A stretch of 64,000 nt of DNA, taken from the NCBI GenBank assembly GCA_030685015.1, contig JAUXWS010000043.1:72682-136681 (forward strand), written 5' to 3'. How positions within the stretch are numbered: position 1 is the first letter of the stretch; every line of letters starts with the position of its first letter. Shown here one piece after another: positions 18,488 to 27,400 of the stretch. The position numbers were made by a program, and so were the translations under genes. Below the pieces are notes generated by a model. That model searched no databases. It was not told the origin of the DNA and worked only from the letters and a program-made list of their open reading frames with translations. Origin of the DNA: a bacterium. Its GTDB lineage: Bacteria; CAIWAD01.

Positions 18488-20371
18488 ATGGCGACCTGGC
18501 TGCTGAAAGGACTGTTTTTCACGGCACTGACCCTCCTGGCGGCCTGGCTCTTCTGGCGGGAGCTGTCCCGTCGGTTGGCCGCCCTGCGCCGGGCGCGCGG
18601 ACCGCTGCCCCGGGATCGTCCGGAGCGCCGCTGGGCCCGGGTCCTGCGCGAGGTGCTTTTCCAGACGAAGGTGATCCGCCACCGGCCCCTGCCCGGCCTG
18701 GCCCATGCCTTGCTGGTATGGGCCTTCGGCGCCTACTTCCTGGAGACGCTGGACCACTTGAGCAGGATCTGGCAGCCCCGTGGCTTCCTGCCCGATCAGG
18801 GCCTTTTCCATGTCTTGTTTCACGGACTGGTCGCCGTCTTCGCCTGGGCCGCCGCCGCCGGCATCATCGTGCTGGCCGTCAGGCGCTTTGTCCAGCGCCC
18901 GGTGGAGCTGGGCCGCAACCTGTCCTGGTCCAGCGGCGCCGTCGCCCTTTTCATTCTGCTTCTCATGTTGACCTACCTGGCCAGGCATCACGGCTGGGTG
19001 CCCGACCAGGGACCCAGGGCGGAGCTGAACTGGAGCCTGCACACGATCGTGCTGCTTGCATTTCTCGTGCTGATCCCCCGCTCCAAGCACCTGCACCTGG
19101 TCCTGGGCCCCTTTGCCGTCTTCCACCGCAACGAGACCCCGGGCGAGCTGGCGCCCCTGGACTTCGAGCGCGAGGAGATGGGCGTGGACACCTTGGCCGG
19201 GCTGGGCCAGGCCAACGCCCTGGCCTTGTTCGCCTGCGTCGAGTGCGGCCGATGCATGGAACACTGCCCGGCCACGCAGTCGGGCAAGGCCCTGGATCCC
19301 AAGGAGCTGGTCCTCCGCATGCGGGATGGTTTCCTGACGGACCCGGAGCAGCCCGCGGTCGGGCCGCAGGTGCCGGAGGATTGGCTGTGGCAGTGCACCA
19401 CCTGCGGTGCCTGCGCCGAGCAGTGCCCCACCGGCAACGATCAACCCCTCAGCATTCTCGAGTTCCGGCGCGGCCTGACGAGCGAAGGGCGCTTCCCCGA
19501 CACCCTGCGCACCCTCTTCGACAACCTGGAACGCAGCGGCAACCCGTGGCGCCACGCCGCGGTCGATGCAAGCGCCTTCCTGCGCGAGGCGGGCATACCC
19601 CTGCATGACGGCTCACAGAAGGTCCTCTATTGGATGGGTTGCATGGCGCGCTACGATGAGGCTTATCGTCGCGTGGCCCTGGATTTTGTCGCGATCCTGC
19701 GCGCCGCCGGCGTGGACTTCGCCGTGCTCAAGGACGAGAAATGCACGGGTGACGCCGCCCGCCGGGCAGGCAACGAGTTCCTCTTCCAACAATTGGCCAT
19801 GGAGAATGCCGCCCTCATCAACGAGGCGGCCCCCGACCTGATCGTCTCCACCTGCCCCCACTGCATCCGCAGCCTGGACGAATACAAGTCCTTGCCGGAC
19901 GAGATGCGGCTGCTGGATCGGCCCATCCTGCACCACAGCCAGTTCATCCGCCAACTGATCGAGCAGGGACGCCTGCCCTTGTCCACGACCCATGGCGCTC
20001 CGGTTCAGGACCTGGCCTACCACGACCCCTGCTACCTCTCCCGCTACGTGGATGAAGGGGTGGACGCTCCGCGCGAGGTGCTGCGCGGCGCCGGTGTCCG
20101 CGTGCGCGAGGCGGAGCGGCATGGACGGCGCAGCTTCTGCTGCGGGGCGGGTGGCGCCCAGCTCTTCATGGAGGAGCGCGAGGGGCGGCGGATCAACCAC
20201 ATCCGCACGGAGGAGCTGCTGGACACGGGAGCCGGGACCGTCTGTGTCTCGTGCCCCTTCTGTCGCACCATGATCAAGGATGGCATGACCGACAAGGGAC
20301 GCGGGGATCTTCCCGTGCTGGACCTGGCCCAGGTGGTGGCCCGCTCCCTGGGCAAGGCGGCGGATGTGTAA
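18488..20371 (+). CDS. Membrane Fe-S oxidoreductase, ETF:menaquinone oxidoreductase type
   Basis: 627 residues. The N-terminal 205 residues hold five to six predicted transmembrane helices with His residues in them, resembling a NarI/cytochrome b-like module. Two [4Fe-4S] motifs follow: Cys250/253/256/260 (CVECGRCMEHC) and Cys303/306/309/313 (CTTCGACAEQC). Two heterodisulfide-reductase CCG domains come last, the first starting at Cys385 and the second ending FCCGAGGAQ. This layout matches EMO-type enzymes known from Geobacter, which pass electrons from ETF to menaquinone. ATG 18488 is set by GGAGG five bases upstream; the longer frame lacks a site. etfBA lies just beyond on the other strand, supporting the role. 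Confidence 0.85.
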   Translation: MATWLLKGLFFTALTLLAAWLFWRELSRRLAALRRARGPLPRDRPERRWARVLREVLFQTKVIRHRPLPGLAHALLVWAFGAYFLETLDHLSRIWQPRGFLPDQGLFHVLFHGLVAVFAWAAAAGIIVLAVRRFVQRPVELGRNLSWSSGAVALFILLLMLTYLARHHGWVPDQGPRAELNWSLHTIVLLAFLVLIPRSKHLHLVLGPFAVFHRNETPGELAPLDFEREEMGVDTLAGLGQANALALFACVECGRCMEHCPATQSGKALDPKELVLRMRDGFLTDPEQPAVGPQVPEDWLWQCTTCGACAEQCPTGNDQPLSILEFRRGLTSEGRFPDTLRTLFDNLERSGNPWRHAAVDASAFLREAGIPLHDGSQKVLYWMGCMARYDEAYRRVALDFVAILRAAGVDFAVLKDEKCTGDAARRAGNEFLFQQLAMENAALINEAAPDLIVSTCPHCIRSLDEYKSLPDEMRLLDRPILHHSQFIRQLIEQGRLPLSTTHGAPVQDLAYHDPCYLSRYVDEGVDAPREVLRGAGVRVREAERHGRRSFCCGAGGAQLFMEEREGRRINHIRTEELLDTGAGTVCVSCPFCRTMIKDGMTDKGRGDLPVLDLAQVVARSLGKAADV

Positions 20372-20476
20372 GCCAGACCTGCCATGCCACCAGACCAGTT
20401 AACCCAGGATGGATGAACACAACCAAAATGGTGCAGGCATGAGCGACCGTTTCGCTGCTCTCTCGATTGCGCCAGA

Positions 20477-20499
20477 TCGAAGCCATTGTCCAGCTTCGA
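20477..20499 (+). promoter_or_regulatory. Palindromic candidate enhancer site upstream of the sigma54 promoter
   Basis: A perfect 7-bp inverted repeat, TCGAAGC and GCTTCGA, separated by 9 nt. It is centred about 78 bp before the predicted start site, which is where activators of sigma54 promoters usually bind. A second, overlapping repeat (TCGAT at 20463-20467 and ATCGA at 20476-20480) adds to it. The cognate activator is unknown. Confidence 0.5.
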
Positions 20500-20539
20500 C
20501 TTCACCACGGGAACAAAAGATGCAGGCGGGCGTTTGAGG

Positions 20540-20555
20540 TGGCACGCTTGTTGCA
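20540..20555 (+). promoter_or_regulatory. Sigma54 (-24/-12) promoter
   Basis: TGGCACG-CTTG-TTGCA matches the RpoN consensus at every conserved position. The GG (20541-20542) and GC (20553-20554) are exactly 10 nt apart. Transcription should start near 20566. The only thing downstream before a strong terminator is about 140 nt with no ATG, so it seems to drive a non-coding RNA. Confidence 0.85.
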
Positions 20556-20565
20556 AAAGCAAGCA

Positions 20566-20703
20566 GCGTCAAGGGCCGAGGCCCGGCAAGGGTCCAAAGC
20601 CTGAGACATCCGCCTACCCAACCCTCTCTGTATAGCTGTGTGTGACGCGACAGCCGTTGACAAGCCCCGTCAACGGGAAGGGCCCCACCCCGGGGCCCTT
20701 TTT
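20566..20703 (+). ncRNA. Predicted sigma54-dependent small RNA
   Basis: The interval from the predicted start (20566) to the terminator T-tract (20703) contains no ATG on the plus strand and no plausible ribosome binding site. It has a GTG-rich but codeless 5' half, then three successive hairpins: GCTGT/ACAGC (20635-20654), an 8-bp perfect stem CCGTTGAC/GTCAACGG (20654-20676, sharing one base with the previous), and the terminator. It lies between the Fe-S oxidoreductase (ends 20371) and etfA (opposite strand, ends 20735), so it could act in cis or in trans on ETF or other nitrogen/energy genes. No known RNA family is recognised. The 20372-20539 stretch ahead holds no gene, only the candidate activator sites. 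Confidence 0.65.
20678..20703 (+). terminator. Rho-independent terminator of the small RNA
   Basis: Stem GGGCCCC (20680-20686) pairs with GGGGCCC (20692-20698), loop of 5, followed by TTTTT. Two A residues before the stem can pair with the first T residues. The T-tract is only on the plus strand, so it serves the plus-strand RNA and not etfA. Confidence 0.88.
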
Positions 20704-20734
20704 GTTTCCGCTTGCCCATCATGGAAGGGTTGTG

Positions 20735-21679
<945 letters not shown>

Positions 21680-21690
21680 GACATGTTCTC

Positions 21691-22434
21691 CTAGAGGACC
21701 CGCGCTTCTTCCTTCAGCAGCCGCAGCAGATCCGTCGCCGCGCCCGCGCCCTGACCCACGATGCGTCCCGCCGGCCGGGCGGCGGGAGTCTCAAAACGTC
21801 CCGGCGAGGCCGGTCGGGCCTCCACCGCCACAATGGTCAGGGGCTTCTTCTTGGCCATCATGATCCCCTTCAACGAGGCGTAGCGAGGCTCGTTCAAGCC
21901 CTTGTCGGCGCTGAGTACGCAGGGCAGGGGCAGGCGCACGCGCTCGCGGCCTCCCTCCACCTCCCGCTCCACAAGCACGCCGCCTCCTTCACGCTCGAGG
22001 CGGCAGATGGCCGTGGCGCCCGGCCAACCCAGCAGCTCGGCCAGCATGCCCGGCGTGGCGCCATGGTCGAAGTCCACCCCCTGCTTGCCCGCCAGGATGA
22101 GGTCGGCGGGATTGGCCTTGAGCCAGCCGGCCAGCAATCCGGCTGTTGACAGGGGGTCGCTCAGGTCCTGTTCGACCTGGAGCAGGACCGCCTCGTCGGC
22201 CCCCATGGCCAGACCCTTGCGGATGGTGCTGTCGGCCGCCGCCTCGCCCACCGTGAGAAGGATCACCTCGCCCCCCTCCGCCTCCTTCAGCTGGAGAGCC
22301 GCCTCGATGGCGTATTCGTCGTAGGGGTTGATGATGAAGCTGAGCTCGCCCGTCTCGACCGCCGATCCATCCGCTGCCAGGCGAATGACGCTCTCCGTGT
22401 CGGGAACCCGTTTCAGGCAAACGACAATGCGCAC
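21691..22434 (-). CDS. etfB: Electron transfer flavoprotein subunit beta
   Basis: EtfB pairs with EtfA and binds AMP. The 247-residue protein begins MRIVVCLKRVPDTE, has NPYDEYAIEAALQLKE and TVGEAAADSTIRKGLAMGADEAV, and ends the core with the EtfB signature LNEPRYASLKGIMMAKKKPL. A GGGAGG lies just before the ATG at 22434. The 162-nt gap to the tgt stop should contain the etfBA promoter; I could not pick a convincing -35/-10 pair in it. The first gene of a two-gene operon. Confidence 0.95.
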   Translation of the reverse strand: MRIVVCLKRVPDTESVIRLAADGSAVETGELSFIINPYDEYAIEAALQLKEAEGGEVILLTVGEAAADSTIRKGLAMGADEAVLLQVEQDLSDPLSTAGLLAGWLKANPADLILAGKQGVDFDHGATPGMLAELLGWPGATAICRLEREGGGVLVEREVEGGRERVRLPLPCVLSADKGLNEPRYASLKGIMMAKKKPLTIVAVEARPASPGRFETPAARPAGRIVGQGAGAATDLLRLLKEEARVL

Positions 22435-22596
22435 GATACCTCCCTTGGCTTCTGTCGATGGGATGGCCTCTCCCTGGCGCTTGATCCGGCATGGCCGGGC
22501 GCCCGCACCGACGGCCAGGGCACGCGGCGTCCTTGGCGGGAACTGCTTCCAGGGAGGCGGGCCGCGCCTGTCCGGCTGGCGACCGGCGGCAATGTA

Positions 22597-23760
22597 TCAC
22601 TGGATCCGCGCATTCTCCTCGTCGGCGCCGGCCCCGCGGTAGGGAGCCAGGCAGCGCTCGACGTAGGCCGGGTACCCGCCCGCCAGGATGGCCTGCCGGG
22701 CCCCTTCGACGAGGCGCAGGAAATAGCGCAGGTTGTGCAGGGTGCCCAATCGCATGGCGCTGAACTCCTCCACGTGGAAGAGGTGGCGCAGGTGGGCGCG
22801 ATCGTAGGTGCGGCAGGTCAGGCAATCGCAGTCTGGGTCCAGCGGCTGGTCGAAAGCCTCGCGATGGCGGGCGGAACGGGCGGCGAAGCGGCCCTGGGTG
22901 GTGAACAGCGTCCCCTTGCGGGCATTGCGCGTGGGCAGGACGCAGTCGAACATGTCCACGCCCAGGGCGATGCTCTCGAGGATGTCCTCCGGTGTTCCCA
23001 CACCCATCAGATAGCGGGGCAGTTCGGCGGGCAGCAGTCGCCCGCACAAATCCGTCACGCGCCGCATGTCGGTCTTCGCCTCGCCGACGGACAGGCCGCC
23101 GATGGCAATGCCGGGCCACGGATCCTGCAGCAGCAATTCCATGGAACGGCGCCGCAGATCCTCGTGGACACCGCCTTGCACGATGGGAAAAAGTGCCTGC
23201 GGAAACCCATGGCGGGGTGCCCCCCCGAGCCAAGCGCGGCGGGCCCGACCGGCCCAGCGGGCACTCAGTTCCAGGCTGCGGGCGGCGTATTCCTCGCTGC
23301 ACTGGCCGGGCGGACACTCATCCAGCTGCATCATGATGTCGCTGCCCAGGTCACGCTGGATCTCCACCACGGACTCCGGCGTGAAGAGATGGCGGCTGCC
23401 ATCCAGGTGGCTGCGGAACTCGACGCCCTCCTCCTTCAGCTTGCGCAGCTCGCCCAGACTGTAGACCTGGAAGCCGCCGGAATCCGTCAGGATGGGTCCC
23501 GGCCAGCGCATGAAGCGGTGCAGGCCGCCGGCCCGGCGCAGGATCTCCGTCCCCGGCCGCAAATAGAGGTGGTAGCTGTTTCCCAGCAGCATGCGCACCT
23601 CCAGCTCCTGGAGGTCCCGGCTGTCCAGGGTTTTGACGCTGGCCCGCGTGCCGACAGGCATGAAGACGGGCGTGGGGACGTCGCCGTGCGGCAGCGCCAG
23701 CCGTCCCGCCCTGGCCCGGCCGCAGGTGCCCTCCACCTGGAAGATGCCGCTCAATTCCAT
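22597..23760 (-). CDS. tgt: Queuine/preQ1 tRNA-guanine transglycosylase
   Basis: Exchanges guanine 34 for preQ1 in Asp, Asn, His and Tyr tRNAs on the way to queuosine. The 387-residue TIM-barrel protein has LTDSGGFQVYSL with the general base Asp, FPIVQGG, GGLSVGE, the nucleophile region GVDMFDCVLPTRNARKG, and the zinc site CDCLTCRTYDRAHLRHLFH (three Cys and one His). Length matches bacterial Tgt. No queA or queuosine synthesis genes are adjacent. A structured, terminator-ending intergenic segment lies 70-260 nt upstream, so a leader-type control is conceivable but no preQ1 aptamer is recognised. Confidence 0.96.
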   Translation of the reverse strand: MELSGIFQVEGTCGRARAGRLALPHGDVPTPVFMPVGTRASVKTLDSRDLQELEVRMLLGNSYHLYLRPGTEILRRAGGLHRFMRWPGPILTDSGGFQVYSLGELRKLKEEGVEFRSHLDGSRHLFTPESVVEIQRDLGSDIMMQLDECPPGQCSEEYAARSLELSARWAGRARRAWLGGAPRHGFPQALFPIVQGGVHEDLRRRSMELLLQDPWPGIAIGGLSVGEAKTDMRRVTDLCGRLLPAELPRYLMGVGTPEDILESIALGVDMFDCVLPTRNARKGTLFTTQGRFAARSARHREAFDQPLDPDCDCLTCRTYDRAHLRHLFHVEEFSAMRLGTLHNLRYFLRLVEGARQAILAGGYPAYVERCLAPYRGAGADEENARIQ

Positions 23761-23830
23761 CTGGGATTGACTCCTCTGGCTGCCCGACGCTGGGGGCGGG
23801 ACGGGCCCGCGCCGCCTGTCATGCCCCTAC

Positions 23831-23862
23831 AAAAAAGTGCCCGCCCGACGAATCGGGCGGGC
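23831..23862 (-). terminator. Rho-independent terminator upstream of tgt
   Basis: A 10-bp perfect stem GCCCGCCCGA/TCGGGCGGGC (23839-23862) with a 4-nt loop. On the minus strand it is followed by AC and then TTTTTT (23836-23831). It ends transcripts coming from the metalloprotease/alkyltransferase-like operon or from a separate structured RNA. It isolates tgt from them unless it works as an attenuator. Confidence 0.88.
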
Positions 23863-24017
23863 GCCTTCTCCATGGCGGACGACGCGAAGCCGTCCATAGG
23901 GCAAACCGAAAGGGCTCTGCCGTAGCGGGGCAGATCCGGTTTGGCACTCGTCCTTCATCGATTCCCGATCGTATCCCCACATTCAGGAGCCGATGAAAAG
24001 GGTCACGACAAGCGCCG
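23838..24017 (-). ncRNA. Candidate structured RNA in the 369-nt gap between tgt and the ATL gene
   Basis: No convincing ORF exists in 23761-24129. The minus strand can fold into a chain of perfect stems: TTCATCG/CGATGAA (23997-23991 with 23960-23954), CAAACCG/CGGTTTG (23943-23937 with 23908-23902) enclosing TCTGCC/GGCAGA, GGACG/CGTCC (23895-23877), and the terminator. A sigma54-like element (TGGCAT-N5-ATGC, GG to GC spacing 10, centred near 24035) could start it near 24017, but it has two deviations. It could equally be a long 3' untranslated region of the ATL operon or a leader of tgt. No known family recognised. Confidence 0.4.
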
Positions 24018-24129
24018 TGGCTGGCACAGCATCAATCATGCCAACAACTTGCTTGCGGGAAATCATTGCCAGGCTTGCAGATCACGACTTGCAAAGGGGT
24101 GGATCCAGGGTCATGGCTGTCCATCGTGT

Positions 24130-24483
24130 TCAAAATCCGGCCGGCGGCATGTCCCGCACCTCGTCCTGCGGGCACCAGGAGGCCAGGGCCATGTCCACCT
24201 GCTCCGAGGCCCGGAAAGGGACGTCCTCCAGCCAGAGCCGCTCGAACTGTTCCCGCCGGGCGGCCTCGTCCGGAATGCGGCTGCGGCCATCGGCCGACAG
24301 GACACGGTGCCAGGGCATGTCCGGCGCAGGCAGATGCCGGCACAACCAGGCGGCCAATCGCGCCTGGCCCGGCGCCCCGGCCAGTTCGGCCAGACGGCCA
24401 TAGCTCAACACCTTGCCCGGCGGAATGCCCGCCATGATGCCACACATGCGATGGAGGACGCTGATGCGATCCACCCCTCTCAC
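24130..24483 (-). CDS. atl: Alkyltransferase-like protein (MGMT-like without catalytic Cys)
   Basis: 117 residues with the DNA-binding half of O6-alkylguanine-DNA alkyltransferase: IPPGKVLSYGRLAELAG (the recognition helix region) and PWHRVLSADGR. The catalytic PCHRV motif has Trp at position 58 instead of Cys, the defining feature of alkyltransferase-like proteins. These bind O6-alkylguanine without repairing it and hand the lesion to nucleotide excision repair. Length fits the ATL group, which lacks the N-terminal MGMT domain. The ATG overlaps the stop of the upstream metalloprotease gene by 4 nt, an odd partner for a DNA repair protein. Confidence 0.88.
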   Translation of the reverse strand: MRGVDRISVLHRMCGIMAGIPPGKVLSYGRLAELAGAPGQARLAAWLCRHLPAPDMPWHRVLSADGRSRIPDEAARREQFERLWLEDVPFRASEQVDMALASWCPQDEVRDMPPAGF

Positions 24484-27400
24484 CTCACAAGCAGGACGCG
24501 ACGAGTCTCCCGCCGGCCCTCCTGGCTGGCACTGAGCAGGTAGAGGCCACTGGCCAGCCTTTGTCCGTCGATGATGAAGGCGTGCCGCCCGGCCGCGAGG
24601 GGGCCGTTGTGCAGGATGGCCACTTCCTGGCCCAGCAGGTTGTGCAGAGCCAGGCGCAGGGCCTGGGCCGACCGGTTCTCCAGGTCAACCCGGCAGATGG
24701 GATTGAAGGGATTGGGCCAGGGAGCTCCCAGGGAGAAGCCCGCGGGCGCTTCCGTGGGAGGCGCGACGGCCAGGCCTGATTGGTTGACCAGGCGCAGATT
24801 GTCCGCGAAGTAGCCGATGTGGAAACCGTCGTTGTCGCCGTCCGCCTGGAAGCCAAATCGCAGCCGCAGCGTCGGCACGCCCTCCCATGGCGCCAGGGAC
24901 AAGCGGCTCTCCGCCCAACTGCGTCCCCCCGTGCGACTGGCCAACTGCTCCCAGATCACGCCGTCGCTCGACACTTCGATCCAGGCCTCGTCGTCGCCCG
25001 TCTCGAGGAACCAGGACTCCCACAGCACAAGGGCGGGGTCCGTCACTTGACGAAGGTCCAAGGTCGTCTGACAAGTGGCCCGGCCGCTGGCGAAGGGATC
25101 GTAGAAACCTGTGTCGCCCGTGCCCAAGGCCCAGGAGCCACTGTGGACACGGTTCTGCTGGGCAGTGAAATTGCCCATGAGCTGCCAGCCGGGCAAGAGC
25201 GGATTCTCGAAATCATCAATCAGCTGCTGCACGCCCATCTGCACGGGCAGGGCCGTGGTGGCGGATTCCCATTGCTGGGCGGAGCCGTCGCGGGCCAGGG
25301 CGCGGAACTCCAGTTCTCCTGCGCCGGGCAGGGTCTGGAAGTCCAGATCGGCCGTCCATTGGGCGGGCGGCGACCAAGCCAGGTCCGCCACATGCTGCCA
25401 GTCCCCCGCGGCCTCGCGCCACTCCAGCCAGACCGCCTGCAGGGGTTGGTCCAGGTTGTCCACCGCCTCCACGTCCACCTGCCAGAGCGCCGACCAGCCG
25501 GCCACGTCATGGGGCGGACGGCGGAAGGCCACCGTGGGAGGCGTCTGGTCCGGACCGACGTGGAAGGAGAACCAGGAGGCAGGGTCCTGCGGCAGGAATC
25601 CGACAAAGCCGCTCTCGCCCTCCACCTCCAGGCGGTACTCGACGGTCTGTTCCCAGAAGGGACCGGGAATGGCTGCCTGGTACCCACCCTCCGCCGCCTG
25701 CATGGCCAGGACCTGGGAGGCTCCACCCTCCACGCGCCAGATGAGGTCGAAGCGCTCGATGACGGTGGCCTCGTCCACCGATGCGGTGACGGTGAAGGCC
25801 TGCTGGTCGCCGTTCTCGCTGTCCCGCAAGGCCTCGTGCAAGACGACCGGCGGCGAGCGGAAGCCCAGAAACTCGAGCTGGTCCACATACCAGCCCGCAT
25901 CCGAGACCATCGTGTCGGTCAGGAGATTTAGTCGCAGGCGCACGTGGTCTTCCGGCTCCACCAGCACGGTAAGATCGAAGGTGAGACGCTCCCACCCGTT
26001 CGTGTTGCCGGTCAGCGCCTCGACCAGGGGCAGGGCGTTGTTGTCCGGCGTCGTGAAGTCGTAGCCGCTCAGCGGCGTGATCAGCTGCCAGGGGCCGTTG
26101 TTGCGCGACAGTTCGACGTTGACACCATCCCAGCCCTCCTCCACGGCCATCCAGTGGCGCAGGCTGACAATCACCTGGGTCGGGTCGTCCACCACCTGCT
26201 CGTCGGTCACCAGGCGTGCAATGGTCATGTCCGGATAATTGCCGGTGAGGTTGGTGCCCCAACAGCGTTCACCCTCGAAAGCGCCACCGGGGCCGTCCTG
26301 GGGCGTACCCCACTGCCAGACCTCGTTCATCGCCTCGGCCGCGGGTTCCAACTCAAAGCCCTGGCGGATGCCGGCGTTCCACACGAAGCGCGTGCGGTAG
26401 ACCTGGTCGGGCGCCCCGGGGGGGCTGACGATCTCCACGCCGGCATCGTTCTGCACCTCGGCGTAATACTGCAGGACGGAATTCCATGGCAAACCGGGCA
26501 GGAGACCCGTCCACGCGCCATCATCCTGCAGATCCAGCGTCACCGTCTGCGCCGGCTGGTCGGCCGTCCAGTAGTGGACCAGCACGGCCTGGGGAATGAC
26601 AAAGGCGGGGGCCTGGATGACGGCCCGTAAAGGCAGTTCCGTCATGGGCGGATGGATGAATGGCGGCTCGTCCAGGCTGAACGTGGTGCCCAGCCAGGTC
26701 AGCACGCTGCCGATCCCATGGGCATTGAAGGCTTGGTTGATCAGCTCGTAGTTCGGCGTGAGGTTGCCCAGATCCCCGTCGTCATCATCGACCAGCAGGA
26801 TCTCCAGGAAGTACTCGAAGCCCGCCCGGCCCAGGTTGGGATCGTCCGGTGTGCCCCAGCGCGCGAAGTGGTGCAGGGGGCGCACCAGGTCCAGGCCCAT
26901 GGATTGGCGCAGGTCGTACATGGTGCCGCCGATGATGAGCCCATCGGAATGGACCTGGCCGCTGATGTTCTCCGGGTAGCGGTTGGTGTTGTCCAGGTTG
27001 CGAATGAACCAGCCCGGTGCCACGAAGCTCTCATCCTGCAGGTAGATGGAGGTGACGTCGGCCAGGCCCTCGTGCATGGCGCCGTTGCTCATGCCCCAGG
27101 GGGCGCCGGCCTGCCGGTACTGGCGGTCGTTGATGCCGTGGCCATACTCGTGGTAGACCACGCCGGCCACCCGCGCCGTGTTGGGGCAGCCGCCGCCCTC
27201 CCGGAAGAAGTTGATGCTGGACCCGTCCCAGTAGGCGTTGCAGGTCTGGTTGATGTTGACTCGCACGGGCAATGGCTCGTTGAGCCAGGTGAAGGAGGGG
27301 TCCATGCCGGTGATGAAGTCATGGACACGGGTCGTGTGGTGATAGGCGTCCAGCTCTTCGATCTGGGCTTGGTCCAGCTCGATGAGCAGATCCTGCTCCG

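Noticed and set aside
23838-24017. Cyclic di-GMP-I or preQ1 riboswitch in the tgt-ATL gap
   Set aside because: Fragments such as GGGCAAACC and GACGCGAAGCC resemble parts of a c-di-GMP-I aptamer on the plus strand but in the wrong order, no plus-strand gene follows, and no preQ1 core motif is present.
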